IMG/VR virus record: IMGVR_UViG_3300048582_000084
Coordinates: 17,137-81,136 of that record
From: a virus
Length of the DNA stretch: 64,000 nt
Reading direction: 5' to 3' (one strand)
Shown: piece after piece, positions 49,451 through 57,856 of the stretch
Layout: each line of letters starts with the position of its first letter
Position numbering within the stretch: the first letter of the stretch is position 1
Program-made: the position numbers and the translations under genes
Notes under the pieces: generated by a model
Told to the model about the DNA's origin: nothing
Database searches by the model: none
Seen by the model: only the letters and a program-made list of their open reading frames with translations

Positions 49451-49996
49451 TCACTCGCGTTCGATAGGGATTGAAGCCAGGAGCGCTGTTGTGGGTTCAA
49501 TGACTTCAGCGAACCCGTCGATTTCAAGTCGGACAGGGCTTGGTCCTGCAAGGCTTTCAAGCGCTTGATTGAGGCCCTCAATGTTAATCGTTGTGTTTGT
49601 CGTGGTGTGTACATTGTCGTTTTTATCGACTGTCAGGTGCCGCTTCTCGACAAACATGCCAAAAAGTTCCCCGCCCAAGTCTTTGTAGGTTTTCGCGGCG
49701 ATGTCGTACTTGCCCGCCTCTTTCGCCTTCGTGGCGGTATCGAGCATATGACGAATGATGTAGGTCGGGGTCAGCCCCGTGTCCTTGAGGAATTCACCGA
49801 GTTCTTCCTCGGTGTTGCTCTGCATTTCTTTGACGAGTTCATCGACGCGCTTAGAGACGTCGGGCCGCTTGCGAAATGCGGTGGCGTTTCCGGTATTCCG
49901 GCGATATCCGGCGCGAACGTAGGCGTCGATGGTGGAGAGCCCTCGCGCGCATAGCTGCGCGAACTTCTCTCGTTTGGGGTCAGGCAGTACGGGCAA
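49451..49996 (-). CDS. terS: Terminase small subunit (TerS)
   Basis: 181 residues. The N-terminal helix-turn-helix region KREKFAQLCARGLSTIDAYVRAGYRRNTGNATAFRKRPDVSKRV follows the Terminase_2 pattern (eaFaq...G.s...Ayr.AGY..n...a.rl...p.V..Ri). The C-terminal half is helical with an oligomer-type beta strand (NVHTTTNTTINIEGL). It selects the DNA for TerL. The stop is 64 bp before TerL's chosen ATG. Confidence 0.85.
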   Translation of the reverse strand: MPVLPDPKREKFAQLCARGLSTIDAYVRAGYRRNTGNATAFRKRPDVSKRVDELVKEMQSNTEEELGEFLKDTGLTPTYIIRHMLDTATKAKEAGKYDIAAKTYKDLGGELFGMFVEKRHLTVDKNDNVHTTTNTTINIEGLNQALESLAGPSPVRLEIDGFAEVIEPTTALLASIPIERE

Positions 49997-49997
49997 T

Positions 49998-50495
49998 TTA
50001 GGTCTTCAGCTTCAGGTTAGAGATCGAGTACCCCGCCACCACGGCTCCGTAGAGGGCGATGAGTGCCGCCTCGGCCCGGTCGGTGTGCTTCACCAGCTTC
50101 CACGCGGGAGCGCCGCAGGGGAGCAACTGAGAGGCCCTGGCGACCGTCTGCTTCTTGTCGGCTGTGCAGCCCATGCGAGGCTTCCACACACTGGGCGAAA
50201 CCTCGGTGACAGGGAGTCCGCAGGCGCCTGCTGCGCCCAGGACGATCCCGCTCGACCGCCCGAAGGAGAAGGACGACGAGACGCCCATCTGCGGGGACGA
50301 GTGAACCTGCTCCAAAAAAACAGTGTCGGGGATATACTTGTTAAGGATGGCACCGACCAAGACCGGATCGACGTGCCGCTTGTTGTTCTTTTCCTTCGTG
50401 GGCATGTCTTCAATCTGAAGAGTCTGTGCCGCGATATCAATGAAAGCAAACGCGCCGTTTAGTCCTGGGTCGATGCCACAGATTAGTGTGGACAT
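49998..50495 (-). CDS. RuvC-like Holliday junction resolvase
   Basis: 165 residues. RuvC/RNase H-fold acids: CGIDPGLNGAFAF (Asp1), TVFLEQVHSSP (Glu), and KHTDRAEAALIALYG (the last Asp/Glu region). Phages use it to resolve branched DNA before packaging, in line with its place directly before TerS. It has its own promoter upstream. Confidence 0.88.
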   Translation of the reverse strand: MSTLICGIDPGLNGAFAFIDIAAQTLQIEDMPTKEKNNKRHVDPVLVGAILNKYIPDTVFLEQVHSSPQMGVSSSFSFGRSSGIVLGAAGACGLPVTEVSPSVWKPRMGCTADKKQTVARASQLLPCGAPAWKLVKHTDRAEAALIALYGAVVAGYSISNLKLKT

Positions 50496-50521
50496 CGGGA
50501 TAATACTTCCTTGTTACCATA

Positions 50522-50550
50522 AGTATACAATGTTTATGTAATGGCAACAA
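50522..50550 (-). promoter_or_regulatory. Sigma70-type promoter for ruvC-terS-terL
   Basis: On the minus strand: -35 TTGTTG (50550-50545), 17-bp spacer, -10 TATACT (50527-50522), in an AT-rich gap. Start point about 7 bp later, some 20 bp before the RuvC-like start. The clearest host-type promoter in the window. Confidence 0.75.
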
Positions 50551-50573
50551 GCATTGAAAGCTTTAAGTAGTGC

Positions 50574-50605
50574 AAAAACCTCCGAGACGCGACGCGTCCG
50601 GAGGT
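50574..50605 (-). terminator. Terminator after the 50613 gene
   Basis: Stem CCTCCG/CGGAGG enclosing a GACGCG-type inner stem, T5 on the minus strand. Confidence 0.85.
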
Positions 50606-50612
50606 CTGTGAG

Positions 50613-50951
50613 TCACTTTTTACTAGGAAAAGGAACGATGTTCTCACCCAGGGGAAGACTCGGCACGGGTTCGCCAGAGGTTTTCTCTTCAGAGGGTTGA
50701 GTATTCGTGACGCCCGTCTTAGCGGCTTCGTAGGCCTTCAAGGCCTCATCGACGGTCGCAAGGATTGCATCAGGCGAATGCCCGCGATGGGCGAGACGCT
50801 GCGCGAGTAGGACCAACAGCCCAGATTCTGGGGAGACGGTCAAATTGTGCGCCAGAGCAAATTCATCCAGCGTCGGGAAGATACGAGACGCGATGAGTAC
50901 CGCAATCTTTTGGTGTTCTGTAATACTCGATTGAGACAATCTAAATCTCAA
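50613..50951 (-). CDS. Small protein, unknown
   Basis: 112 residues; helical N-terminal part (HQKIAVLIASRIFPTLDEFALA) and a Pro/Ser-rich tail. A copy of the TTCTCT/GAGTATTC element is inside its coding sequence. No family recognised. Confidence 0.6.
   Translation of the reverse strand: MRFRLSQSSITEHQKIAVLIASRIFPTLDEFALAHNLTVSPESGLLVLLAQRLAHRGHSPDAILATVDEALKAYEAAKTGVTNTQPSEEKTSGEPVPSLPLGENIVPFPSKK
50683..50706. repeat. AGGGTTGAGTATTC element, copy 3 (in coding sequence)
   Basis: TTCTCT, 4 bases, AGGGTTGAGTATTC inside the 50613-50951 gene. It shows that the element is tolerated in a reading frame. Confidence 0.65.
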
Positions 50952-50984
50952 GGGGGTGGAGGCTAAGCCCCCTACCCCTTCATG

Positions 50985-51452
50985 TTATTGTTTCGCACCT
51001 TCAGGAGTTAGCGGCACCAGTATTGGTGCGTATCCGCCTGTGGACGGGTCACGGGTGCCGTCTGGCAGCCGTGTTCGTTCGAACCGAAGGTAGTAGAAGT
51101 AGGTATGGCCGTACTGAGCCAGGACGCTGCCTGTCAGGACGACAGCCAGCGAGTCGCCGCCAGCGACGGCTAGGAAATCCTTGTCAGGATTGAACGTAGC
51201 CAACCGAGCGCGGATTTGCTCGTAGGCATTGCCGGGTCGGAAGCTGGCGACCTGACCCCGCTCGATCAGAACGGAGACCCTCCCCCACCAGCTTAGCGGG
51301 GAGATGTCGATGACTTTCCCGCCGTACTTCGGGATCGTCGGCTCCTGAATCAGATAGACTACCGAGTCATGCTGCGGGTGCTTCCCCTCCCTCACAGGCG
51401 CGGGCGCGCGGTTGGGGAGTGAAAGTGTTGCCCTAGGTGTCATGGTAGACAT
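50985..51452 (-). CDS. Conserved phage protein, unknown
   Basis: 155 residues, beta-rich (VVYLIQEPTIPKYGGKVIDI, FLAVAGGDSLAVVLTGSVLAQ, HTYFYYLRFERTRLPDG). The WWGRVSVLIERGQV block looks conserved in phages, but I know of no function. In a run of accessory genes. Confidence 0.65.
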   Translation of the reverse strand: MSTMTPRATLSLPNRAPAPVREGKHPQHDSVVYLIQEPTIPKYGGKVIDISPLSWWGRVSVLIERGQVASFRPGNAYEQIRARLATFNPDKDFLAVAGGDSLAVVLTGSVLAQYGHTYFYYLRFERTRLPDGTRDPSTGGYAPILVPLTPEGAKQ

Positions 51453-51470
51453 CGGTGCCTCCTTATTTTG

Positions 51471-51899
51471 CTACCTGTTTATCTGCCGTAGTAGCCTTTG
51501 GGCGCGGTTCCGGATCAGCGTACTTAGGTACTCAACATCCGTTTCGCCTGCGTCGACGCTGTAGTACAGCGCCGTTGTGACAGGGACAACGTAGTCTTCG
51601 GAAGCCAGGGTTTCAAGCGCTTCTTCGTAGGTGAAACCTTCCTCGTCCATAATGTCATCGACTACAGAGCGGAAGGCGCGTCGCAATGAGAAGGTATTCA
51701 TGTCGCCGTCAGAGCGGTATCGGTCGATAGCCTCGTCAACCGCCTCGGCGTAGTCTTCGTCGTTCAAGTTTAGCGTCCTTAGTGTGCGGGTAAAGAAGTA
51801 GTCAAAGCCGTAATACTCAAGAATGGCTGACAAAACCTCCACCGAAGCGGGGGTATAGGAAACAGCCGAATCGTCAGTTGTGCGGTATGCCGCAAGCAT
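51471..51899 (-). CDS. Acidic protein, unknown
   Basis: 142 residues, acidic, helical, rich in Asp/Glu and Tyr (YYGFDYFFTRTLRTLNLNDE). No family recognised. High negative charge could hint at a DNA mimic, but nothing else supports this. Confidence 0.65.
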   Translation of the reverse strand: MLAAYRTTDDSAVSYTPASVEVLSAILEYYGFDYFFTRTLRTLNLNDEDYAEAVDEAIDRYRSDGDMNTFSLRRAFRSVVDDIMDEEGFTYEEALETLASEDYVVPVTTALYYSVDAGETDVEYLSTLIRNRAQRLLRQINR

Positions 51900-51952
51900 T
51901 TTTCACTCCTTAATATGTACAAAAAGCAGCCAGCGCCGGTTGAGGGCGACAG

Positions 51953-52126
51953 CTACTCTTCGTCGTTCATTCCATAGTTGGATTCCATGAAGTCGTTAAA
52001 TGTTTCCAGCGACATAGCACCATCACGAAGAGAGCGCCAATGGGCGACGACTTCATCCAGTTCTGCTGTCACAGCAAGAGTCTCAATCCGGTGATCTATG
52101 TCATCACCGGCAGTCGGTTGGTTCAT
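51953..52126 (-). CDS. Small acidic protein, unknown
   Basis: 57 residues; the ATG at 52126 overlaps the upstream stop (ATGA). Acidic, helical, ending NYGMNDEE. No family recognised. Confidence 0.55.
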   Translation of the reverse strand: MNQPTAGDDIDHRIETLAVTAELDEVVAHWRSLRDGAMSLETFNDFMESNYGMNDEE

Positions 52127-52314
52127 TTCCAGCCCCTTGAGGTTTGCATGTGTTCCCATCCCCTAGCGAGAGGATCGGTGTCCGGAGCCTCACGCGGTTC
52201 GCGCATGAGTTCCATTAGGAATTCCTTGATATCTGCCACAGAAGGTGGCGGGGTATTGTTACGCATTTTTTGGTATACTGTAGTCTTTTTCGGGCTGTTG
52301 GAGGGCTTAGGCAT
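52123..52314 (-). CDS. Small protein, unknown
   Basis: 63 residues from the ATG at 52314; Pro-rich N-terminus, then ADIKEFLMELMREPRE. Coupled to the 51953 gene. No family recognised. Confidence 0.5.
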   Translation of the reverse strand: MPKPSNSPKKTTVYQKMRNNTPPPSVADIKEFLMELMREPREAPDTDPLARGWEHMQTSRGWK

Positions 52315-52351
52315 ATCGCGTAGGTTCCCTGAGATTAGACTCAATCGGGCG

Positions 52352-52750
52352 CTACACGGTTTTGATGAGTCTATCCACCCACATGATCGTGAGGATTATG
52401 ATAGATTCAGTCTGGTCGGAGACGAGACACACTATAGCAGCAGTGCGGCCATTCGGCATGGTTAGTGATAGGTTCGCCTTCCATTCTCCTGGCTGGGCTC
52501 CCCTGTCTACTCGGTACGGATAACCTGATGTAACCAGTTTGATTACATCATTATACGAGAATCCTCGCTGTTTTAGACGATCCCTACCAGCATGCGCGGA
52601 AAGGATGGGCTGGTTCCCGTCTCTCAGCCGACGCCTGATCTCTCTGGCGACAGTTTGAGGGGCAGGCTGAGCCCCCAGAATGGAGACAGGCGCGCGCGTA
52701 GGCGTAGGCGTAGGCTTCAGGCACTCCTTTGCGGCTTGAGCGGTGATCAA
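52352..52750 (-). CDS. DUF4258 protein
   Basis: About 132 residues from a TTG at 52750 (CGGAG upstream); the frame is open to 52807 but that part crosses the preceding terminator. LSAHAGRDRLKQRGFSYNDVIKLV...GEWKANLSL...AAIVCLV...IIILTIMWV fits DUF4258, a BrnT/RelE-related fold found in toxins and free-standing proteins. Whether it is toxic is unknown; no antitoxin is beside it. Confidence 0.6.
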   Translation of the reverse strand: MITAQAAKECLKPTPTPTRAPVSILGAQPAPQTVAREIRRRLRDGNQPILSAHAGRDRLKQRGFSYNDVIKLVTSGYPYRVDRGAQPGEWKANLSLTMPNGRTAAIVCLVSDQTESIIILTIMWVDRLIKTV

Positions 52751-52799
52751 GGCACGGATACTCCGTGTCGGATATGACTGGCTCTCTCTTGGCCAGACC

Positions 52800-52830
52800 A
52801 AAAACACGCGCCGTAGCTGTGGCGCGTGTT
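52800..52830 (-). terminator. Terminator after the 52838 gene
   Basis: Stem ACACGCGCC/GGCGCGTGT, T5 on the minus strand. Confidence 0.85.
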
Positions 52831-52837
52831 CGGTGGC

Positions 52838-53494
52838 TCAGTGAGGCCTGCCTTGACGGTAGTAGACGTTCGGGACTCTCTTGGTAGCGACAGCGTCGAT
52901 GTGGCTCTTGGAGGCCTCAAGAAGGCGTTCCTCGACCTCCTGAAGGTCAACGATGGCAGGGCGGCAGAGGTAGACCCCCTCCCACCTAACGACCGCCATC
53001 AGGACGTCCAGCGGCTTCATCGGGTCAGCCTCTTCATCGACAACAGCCTCTGGAATGGGGATCAGCATGACTCCCTCAGGGTGCATCGGATTCTCAGCCA
53101 AGACGTCCATAACGTGCGGTGCATTCACCAGTAGGATATGCTCTGCGATGCGGAGGTCTGTGCCCCCTAGGAATGTCTGCATATGGACGGTCAGCTCAAG
53201 CTGCGCCGAATGCAGCGCCATGAGCTTGCTGTTCACGACTGACGCGACGTAGGCCGAGAACGACGGGGCGACGTTGTCCTTGGGAGCGCAGGCTTCGATA
53301 AGCCAGCTACGGAGTTCGTCCGTCTCAAGGGACGGAAGCTCGTCAACTGTGGAAGCACCTTCGTCTTCGGGATTGCTCTCTGCGGCCTCTTCCGACAGGC
53401 GGATCAACCCAGATAGGTAGACCGCAGTCATCTCATCCACCGCGTTCTCGACAGCCTTGTCGAGAGGCACGAAGACGGGCTTTAGCTCGCTCAC
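52838..53494 (-). CDS. Acidic helical protein, unknown
   Basis: 218 residues, acidic, with an N-terminal helical part, a Glu/Asp-rich linker near residues 38-58 and a mixed C-terminal part. No recognised motif. The start overlaps the 53491 gene (ATGA). Possibly a virion or regulatory accessory; nothing firm. Confidence 0.65.
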   Translation of the reverse strand: MSELKPVFVPLDKAVENAVDEMTAVYLSGLIRLSEEAAESNPEDEGASTVDELPSLETDELRSWLIEACAPKDNVAPSFSAYVASVVNSKLMALHSAQLELTVHMQTFLGGTDLRIAEHILLVNAPHVMDVLAENPMHPEGVMLIPIPEAVVDEEADPMKPLDVLMAVVRWEGVYLCRPAIVDLQEVEERLLEASKSHIDAVATKRVPNVYYRQGRPH

Positions 53495-53676
53495 GGCGTG
53501 AACTTCGAAATGACTTCGCTCAGTTCCTCAGCCATCCCCATCGAGATGACAACTTCTGTGCCATCTTGCGAGAAAGCGAGTACGGGGTTTCCGTGTTCGT
53601 CTTCCTGCAAAGACACGGAAACCTCCGCGATGTTACCTTCGTCGTCGGTCACGCTGTAGTTTGTCTTAATACCCAT
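53491..53676 (-). CDS. Small acidic beta-rich protein
   Basis: 61 residues from the ATG at 53676; IKTNYSVTDDEGNIAEVSVS, then PVLAFSQDGTEVVISM. The longer open frame upstream lies inside the 53693 gene and is rejected. No family recognised. Confidence 0.6.
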   Translation of the reverse strand: MGIKTNYSVTDDEGNIAEVSVSLQEDEHGNPVLAFSQDGTEVVISMGMAEELSEVISKFTP

Positions 53677-53692
53677 TGTAAGTCTCTGATTT

Positions 53693-54172
53693 CTATAGGT
53701 TTTTGACCCAGACTGGTGCCGAGCGCTTCGTCCACTGATGAAGGTGCGCCTTACCGAGACGGTAATAGTTCCGGTACGCGGTGAGGGGGTCTGGATGTTT
53801 GTATTCCTCAGGCATGGCCTGAGGAGGTTCCGTGAGGGGGCCTGGGGCCAGGTTCCTCGGCGGGTCGGAGAGTAGGGTCCACACACGCGATGTGCCGTGT
53901 GTCCTGCCATAGCGGTGCCGGTATTCGTCCAACAAACCGACCAGCATGAGAGCCGCGAAAGCGTAGTTGCTGCGGTTCTCGCGGACCCACACTGTGCAGG
54001 GGTGGTTGGCGTAGGCGGGTTTGTAGATTCCCGAGCGCGCCTCTGCGCCGTCTATGACGTGATGCGCTGTGGAGAGCATCTGCGCCAGTTCAAGAGGCAT
54101 CTTCACGACGTGCCTATCTACATGGAATAGGCACGCACGAATTGGGTTGTGGTCGATGTAGAAGAGGTTCAT
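53693..54172 (-). CDS. Conserved phage protein (pyrimidine-dimer-glycosylase-like?)
   Basis: 159 residues. Begins MNLFYIDHNPIRACLFHVDRHVVKMPLELAQML, followed by HPCTVWVRENRSNYAFAALMLVGLL and PPQAMPEEYK. This pattern is widespread in phages and resembles families with an N-terminal His-rich core; some databases link it to DNA-glycosylase-like proteins. I am sure it is a real conserved family, not of its function. Confidence 0.7.
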   Translation of the reverse strand: MNLFYIDHNPIRACLFHVDRHVVKMPLELAQMLSTAHHVIDGAEARSGIYKPAYANHPCTVWVRENRSNYAFAALMLVGLLDEYRHRYGRTHGTSRVWTLLSDPPRNLAPGPLTEPPQAMPEEYKHPDPLTAYRNYYRLGKAHLHQWTKRSAPVWVKNL

Positions 54173-54174
54173 GT

Positions 54175-54203
54175 AAAAACACCACGACGTAGTGTCGTGG
54201 TGT
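54175..54203 (-). terminator. Terminator after the primase gene
   Basis: Stem ACCACGAC/GTCGTGGT, T5 on the minus strand, just after the AAAGTACTTT motif. Confidence 0.85.
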
Positions 54204-54208
54204 TCTCA

Positions 54209-54219
54209 AAAGTACTTTA
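54209..54219. repeat. AAAGTACTTTA motif copy 6
   Basis: Exact copy, directly after the primase stop codon and before its terminator. Confidence 0.65.
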
Positions 54220-57200
54220 TCAATCCAATCGGGTAAGCTGCCAGCGGGACTTGTTGGCGTACTTTGTCGCCGGTTCGATTCTGACCTGTACTCGGTCGCC
54301 GTGTTCGTCTTCAATCGTAAAGATGCGGTTCTTCAACTTTACGAGGTACTTACCAAACGAGATTTTCTGCTGGTTCGGAGCCCCCGGTTGGATGGGGAGA
54401 GGAATCTCTTCATCTTCGAAAATGTTGAATAGCCCCTCGCCGTCAGTTCCGCCACCGACAGTGACAGGCTTCGCTGCGTAAGTATCCCACCAAATGGAAA
54501 CAAGCTGCTTGATTGCATTCCCTTCCTCGTCGGAATCGTCGCGGAGTTCTCCGTCGTTGGTCAGGAAGCCGTCGTAGCCGCAGCACTTTAGGATGCCGCC
54601 CATCACGCGAGACCAGGGCTCAAACGAACCCTTAACCGTCTCAGGTTCTGGGCGTCCTTTGGCGATCCAGTTCTGGATCAGAGTCAGGCAGGCCCAAATG
54701 AGTTCTGCGCGATTTGCCCTAACCCATCCTTCAAGGTCTTTGTGCTTGAAGTTTGCCCGAAGCTCGGGGCGCTCCACCTTGGCATCCAATCGGATGCGAA
54801 CGCAGCGGCGCGCGATCTCGTTGGACAACGTAGGGTTATTGCCCGCGAAAATCCAAGTGTGTCGAACCGGAACCCTCACCGTCTTCGTTTCGCCTAGGAG
54901 GCGATCCGTCCACATCGAAGTGGTGACAGCAGACGCGAGAGCCGACGAGTCAACACGATAGTTGATGTTGTCGAGGTAGAAAGTCGGCGCCGCTTCCAGC
55001 AAGACGCTGGTGATGCGCTTTCGGATTTCGTCCTCGGAGCGCGTTTCTGTCTGGGCAACCGCATCTTCGCCAGTAGAAATCAGCGAGTAGATGTTGACCA
55101 GCTTCGACGCGCCAGTTCCCGGAGTCGGCTTCACGATCAGGTAGATGGGTGTCGATCCGCCGCCGATTAGCTGGCGAGCGAACGGCTGGAGGACCATGCA
55201 AAGAGCGTGCGCCCTCTCCGATTGACCGCCGTGGGGACCGTCGAAGGGAAAGTCCACCAGGGCGTTGCCCATGAGTAGGTCGAGCGCCTTTGCTACCTCA
55301 CCTTCGGAAGGGATATCCGAGATAGGTCGGATGGTCAGCCCGTTCGACGGTTCAAAGAACAGTTGGCTGCTCTTGTCGTAACCCGGCGTTGTTGTGATCT
55401 TTCCGTCCGGCCCGAATACCGGAGCCGTCACGATACCGGTTAGAATAGGAAACGGCGGTGAAGGGTTGGCAAGAATGTCGTTGACGACTGAATTAGGCGG
55501 TTCAGTTTCCTTCATCCCCTCCCCCTTCTCGACCATATAACGGGCGACGCGCGCTAGTTCGTAGCGAAGTTCGTTCGGCCCCATCCGCTGGACACGGGGG
55601 TGGTCCTGTTCGTCGTAGGAAATGCGGTTGATGCTTCCTGCGCTGCGGAATATGAATGGGTCTTTGTCGTTGTAAACCTTCAACGCGTTGAGGGCTTTCT
55701 TGACGGACTCAAGGTGGTCTGTCTCGACAAAGATCGTCACACGATCAGTTATTTTTTGCTCTTCTGCTTTTCGGCGCTTGTCGAGTTGCTGAGCCTTCTG
55801 AGTCTTGGCCTTTTCTTTCTCTTCGTCGCGCTCTGCGCGATGGGCTTCCTTCGCCTGTTTCTGGCGAGCTTCCTCAGCCTCCAGCTTCAGACGGCGGAAT
55901 TCCTTGACGTAATTCTTGTAGACGACGTCGAGGGCAGAACGACCCATCGGAATGTGAAGGTCGTCGCGAAGTCGGCGCGCAAGGGCGTTGAGGGACTCAG
56001 CAGCCTTGATGGGAGGCGTATCGGACTCGGCAAGCCAACGCACGTAGGCGTCGGCTGCCGCACCGTTAGTGACGTCGGTTAGCGCAATTTCATCGGCCGG
56101 TTTAGGGTCCTCGATGGCAGGCGCGGGGTCACTGCCCTCCATCTCGATCAGAAACGCATCATCGGTCAGTACGCCCTCGGGCAGCCATTCCTGCGATATC
56201 ATTTCTGCTACGAAGCTGAGACGGTCCCGTCCTGTGCAGGAATCGTGCATACACTTGATGACGAATCCGCCACCGGGGCTCTCGCCCGCGTTGGTGACGA
56301 AGGTGCCACTACCACCGAAGGCGGTGTGCTGCGATTCGAACGGGCACTCGATGTGCCGGATCGAGTCGTGATCCTTCTCCGTCCTCAGGACGTTCGGGGC
56401 GTATTCTTGCAGGGCATCGTGGATGAGGAACCGGTCGGCGTTCTTAGCCGCCCAGGTCTTCAGATACCGGGGAACGTCGCTTTCCGTGTCCGCGCCCATT
56501 GCGGCGGCTGCGTCGAGAAACGCGTTGCGGGACGGGTGGGGCTTCGGTAGCGCAAAGATGTCGATGGCTTTTCCGGGGTGAACAACAGCCTCGTAGAGGG
56601 CGTCTTTCTCCCTACGAGGTAGGTAGAACAACCGTGAGGTGTCCGTGCAGGACTTATCCACCACAATACCCAACCACGAAGCGAGAGACATGTAAGCTGT
56701 CTCCCAAGCCTTCAACGCCTCAGCCTGAAGCTCCCAATCCCAAACGGACCAGGGGCGAGCCAGCACGAAGATCAGCCGGTTCTTATCCATCGCTGGATGC
56801 TCGACAATGATGACCTTGCCACTATCGGAGGTCATCTCTTCAGCTACGATTCTTGCCTGTTCAGCCACTTCTGGTAGATATCGCTTCTTAGCGACAAGGT
56901 ACTCAGAAATGGTTGCGCCCTCATGTGCCCGAGCGTAGGTGATCCAATCGTCATTCTTGACTTCTGTCTGGTCCTTCCCATGTGAATGGGTCGTGTACCG
57001 GATACAGAACACGCCACGTTCGCGAACGATCTGGTCGATCTCCGTCGATGGCATACCGTTGTCTACGTCGATTCCAACGACGAACAGTTTCTCCATTGCC
57101 CGTGCATTACGCACCCCGCCTTTGGCCTGCCCCTGCAAGAAGCAGGCGCCGTCCTTCGGGCCGATTGTGTGTTGCGTCAGGCCCTGGACGAGTTCGCTCA

Positions 57201-57315
57201 GGGTGTAGTCTCTATTCTTCCACTCGCCGGGTTTCGCACTCTTGTTGCTACCCTTAGCGAGAGTCGCCTTCCAGTCAGGCGGAATGTCAGTTAGGTATGG
57301 TGTATTCGTACTCAC
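54220..57315 (-). CDS. Replicative primase/ATPase (D5-like)
   Basis: 1031 residues. The N-terminal part has FVVGIDVDNG and later HPAMDKNRLIFVLARP, as in archaeo-eukaryotic-type primase or related polymerase domains; then a Cys-containing segment (IECPFESQH...IKCMHDSCTG) that resembles a zinc-binding region. A long charged coiled coil (about 455-530) leads to the ATPase half: PTPGTGASKLVN (Walker A-like), PTFYLDNIN (Walker B-like), IFAGNNPTLSNEIARRCVRIRL (sensor and arginine finger). This is the superfamily 3-like/D5-type phage primase-helicase layout. It would open and prime DNA for the family A polymerase. Confidence 0.75.
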   Translation of the reverse strand: MSTNTPYLTDIPPDWKATLAKGSNKSAKPGEWKNRDYTLSELVQGLTQHTIGPKDGACFLQGQAKGGVRNARAMEKLFVVGIDVDNGMPSTEIDQIVRERGVFCIRYTTHSHGKDQTEVKNDDWITYARAHEGATISEYLVAKKRYLPEVAEQARIVAEEMTSDSGKVIIVEHPAMDKNRLIFVLARPWSVWDWELQAEALKAWETAYMSLASWLGIVVDKSCTDTSRLFYLPRREKDALYEAVVHPGKAIDIFALPKPHPSRNAFLDAAAAMGADTESDVPRYLKTWAAKNADRFLIHDALQEYAPNVLRTEKDHDSIRHIECPFESQHTAFGGSGTFVTNAGESPGGGFVIKCMHDSCTGRDRLSFVAEMISQEWLPEGVLTDDAFLIEMEGSDPAPAIEDPKPADEIALTDVTNGAAADAYVRWLAESDTPPIKAAESLNALARRLRDDLHIPMGRSALDVVYKNYVKEFRRLKLEAEEARQKQAKEAHRAERDEEKEKAKTQKAQQLDKRRKAEEQKITDRVTIFVETDHLESVKKALNALKVYNDKDPFIFRSAGSINRISYDEQDHPRVQRMGPNELRYELARVARYMVEKGEGMKETEPPNSVVNDILANPSPPFPILTGIVTAPVFGPDGKITTTPGYDKSSQLFFEPSNGLTIRPISDIPSEGEVAKALDLLMGNALVDFPFDGPHGGQSERAHALCMVLQPFARQLIGGGSTPIYLIVKPTPGTGASKLVNIYSLISTGEDAVAQTETRSEDEIRKRITSVLLEAAPTFYLDNINYRVDSSALASAVTTSMWTDRLLGETKTVRVPVRHTWIFAGNNPTLSNEIARRCVRIRLDAKVERPELRANFKHKDLEGWVRANRAELIWACLTLIQNWIAKGRPEPETVKGSFEPWSRVMGGILKCCGYDGFLTNDGELRDDSDEEGNAIKQLVSIWWDTYAAKPVTVGGGTDGEGLFNIFEDEEIPLPIQPGAPNQQKISFGKYLVKLKNRIFTIEDEHGDRVQVRIEPATKYANKSRWQLTRLD

Positions 57316-57378
57316 TCAGTACTCCAAAGTCGAAGTTAGTCGAGGAATTGTCCTCTGATTTTTCAAAAAGGTGGTCAA

Positions 57379-57624
57379 ATGAAGCTGGCTAGAAAAGTCA
57401 TTGAGGCGGTCGAAGAAAGCCGAATCGAGCTATTCTACGCGGATCGTGGCATGACGAATTATTGGAACAAGCGCCGCGATAAAGGCGAACTGCGTTACTT
57501 CACTGGATGGTATTGGTACATTAAGGGGAAGAACGGAAAAGTCGAATCGGATGAGAACGGGCCATTCAAGTCGAGAATGGCCGCGATCAAGGACTGCTTC
57601 CAGCGGATGCAAATGCGAGTATAG
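57379..57624 (+). CDS. Small basic protein, unknown (plus strand)
   Basis: 81 residues, on the opposite strand to its neighbours, with a good ribosome site (AAGGTGGTCAAATG). Tyr/Trp-rich core, YFTGWYWYIKGKNGKVESDENGPFKS, and a helical basic end. Looks like a small nucleic-acid-binding or regulatory protein. It ends 15 bp before the tRNA-Leu gene (tail to tail). Confidence 0.65.
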   Translation: MKLARKVIEAVEESRIELFYADRGMTNYWNKRRDKGELRYFTGWYWYIKGKNGKVESDENGPFKSRMAAIKDCFQRMQMRV

Positions 57625-57638
57625 GGGGTTGGTCTGGT

Positions 57639-57723
57639 TGGTGCGGGCGGAGGGATTCGAACCCCCACGGATTTCTCCACTGAAACCTAAATCCAGCGTG
57701 TCTGCCAGTTCCACCACGCCCGC
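57639..57723 (-). tRNA. tRNA-Leu(TAG)
   Basis: Acceptor GCGGGCG/CGCCCGC, anticodon arm CTGGA-TTTAGGT-TTCAG, long variable arm, T-loop TTCGAAT, encoded CCA. It stands apart from the array of seven tRNA genes. Confidence 0.93.
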
Positions 57724-57831
57724 AGGGGGTGAGGGCGGCGATGCTAGTTACCTCGGCTACGACCAGCAAGGCGCGTACCTTCTGTGTGTTCGTTCAGGCT
57801 CTACCGCTTACGTCTTCACCGTAAGGTCCTC

Positions 57832-57856
57832 AAAAAGGAACCCTTCCGGGTTCCTA
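57832..57856 (-). terminator. Terminator after speD
   Basis: Stem AGGAACCC/GGGTTCCT with T5 on the minus strand. Confidence 0.85.

Noticed and set aside
49387-49614. N-terminal extension of TerL
   Set aside because: It would overlap TerS by 164 bp with no ribosome site; the TerL fold begins near the ATG at 49386.
53677-53910. Longer form of the 53491 protein
   Set aside because: The extension lies inside the conserved 53693 gene in another frame.
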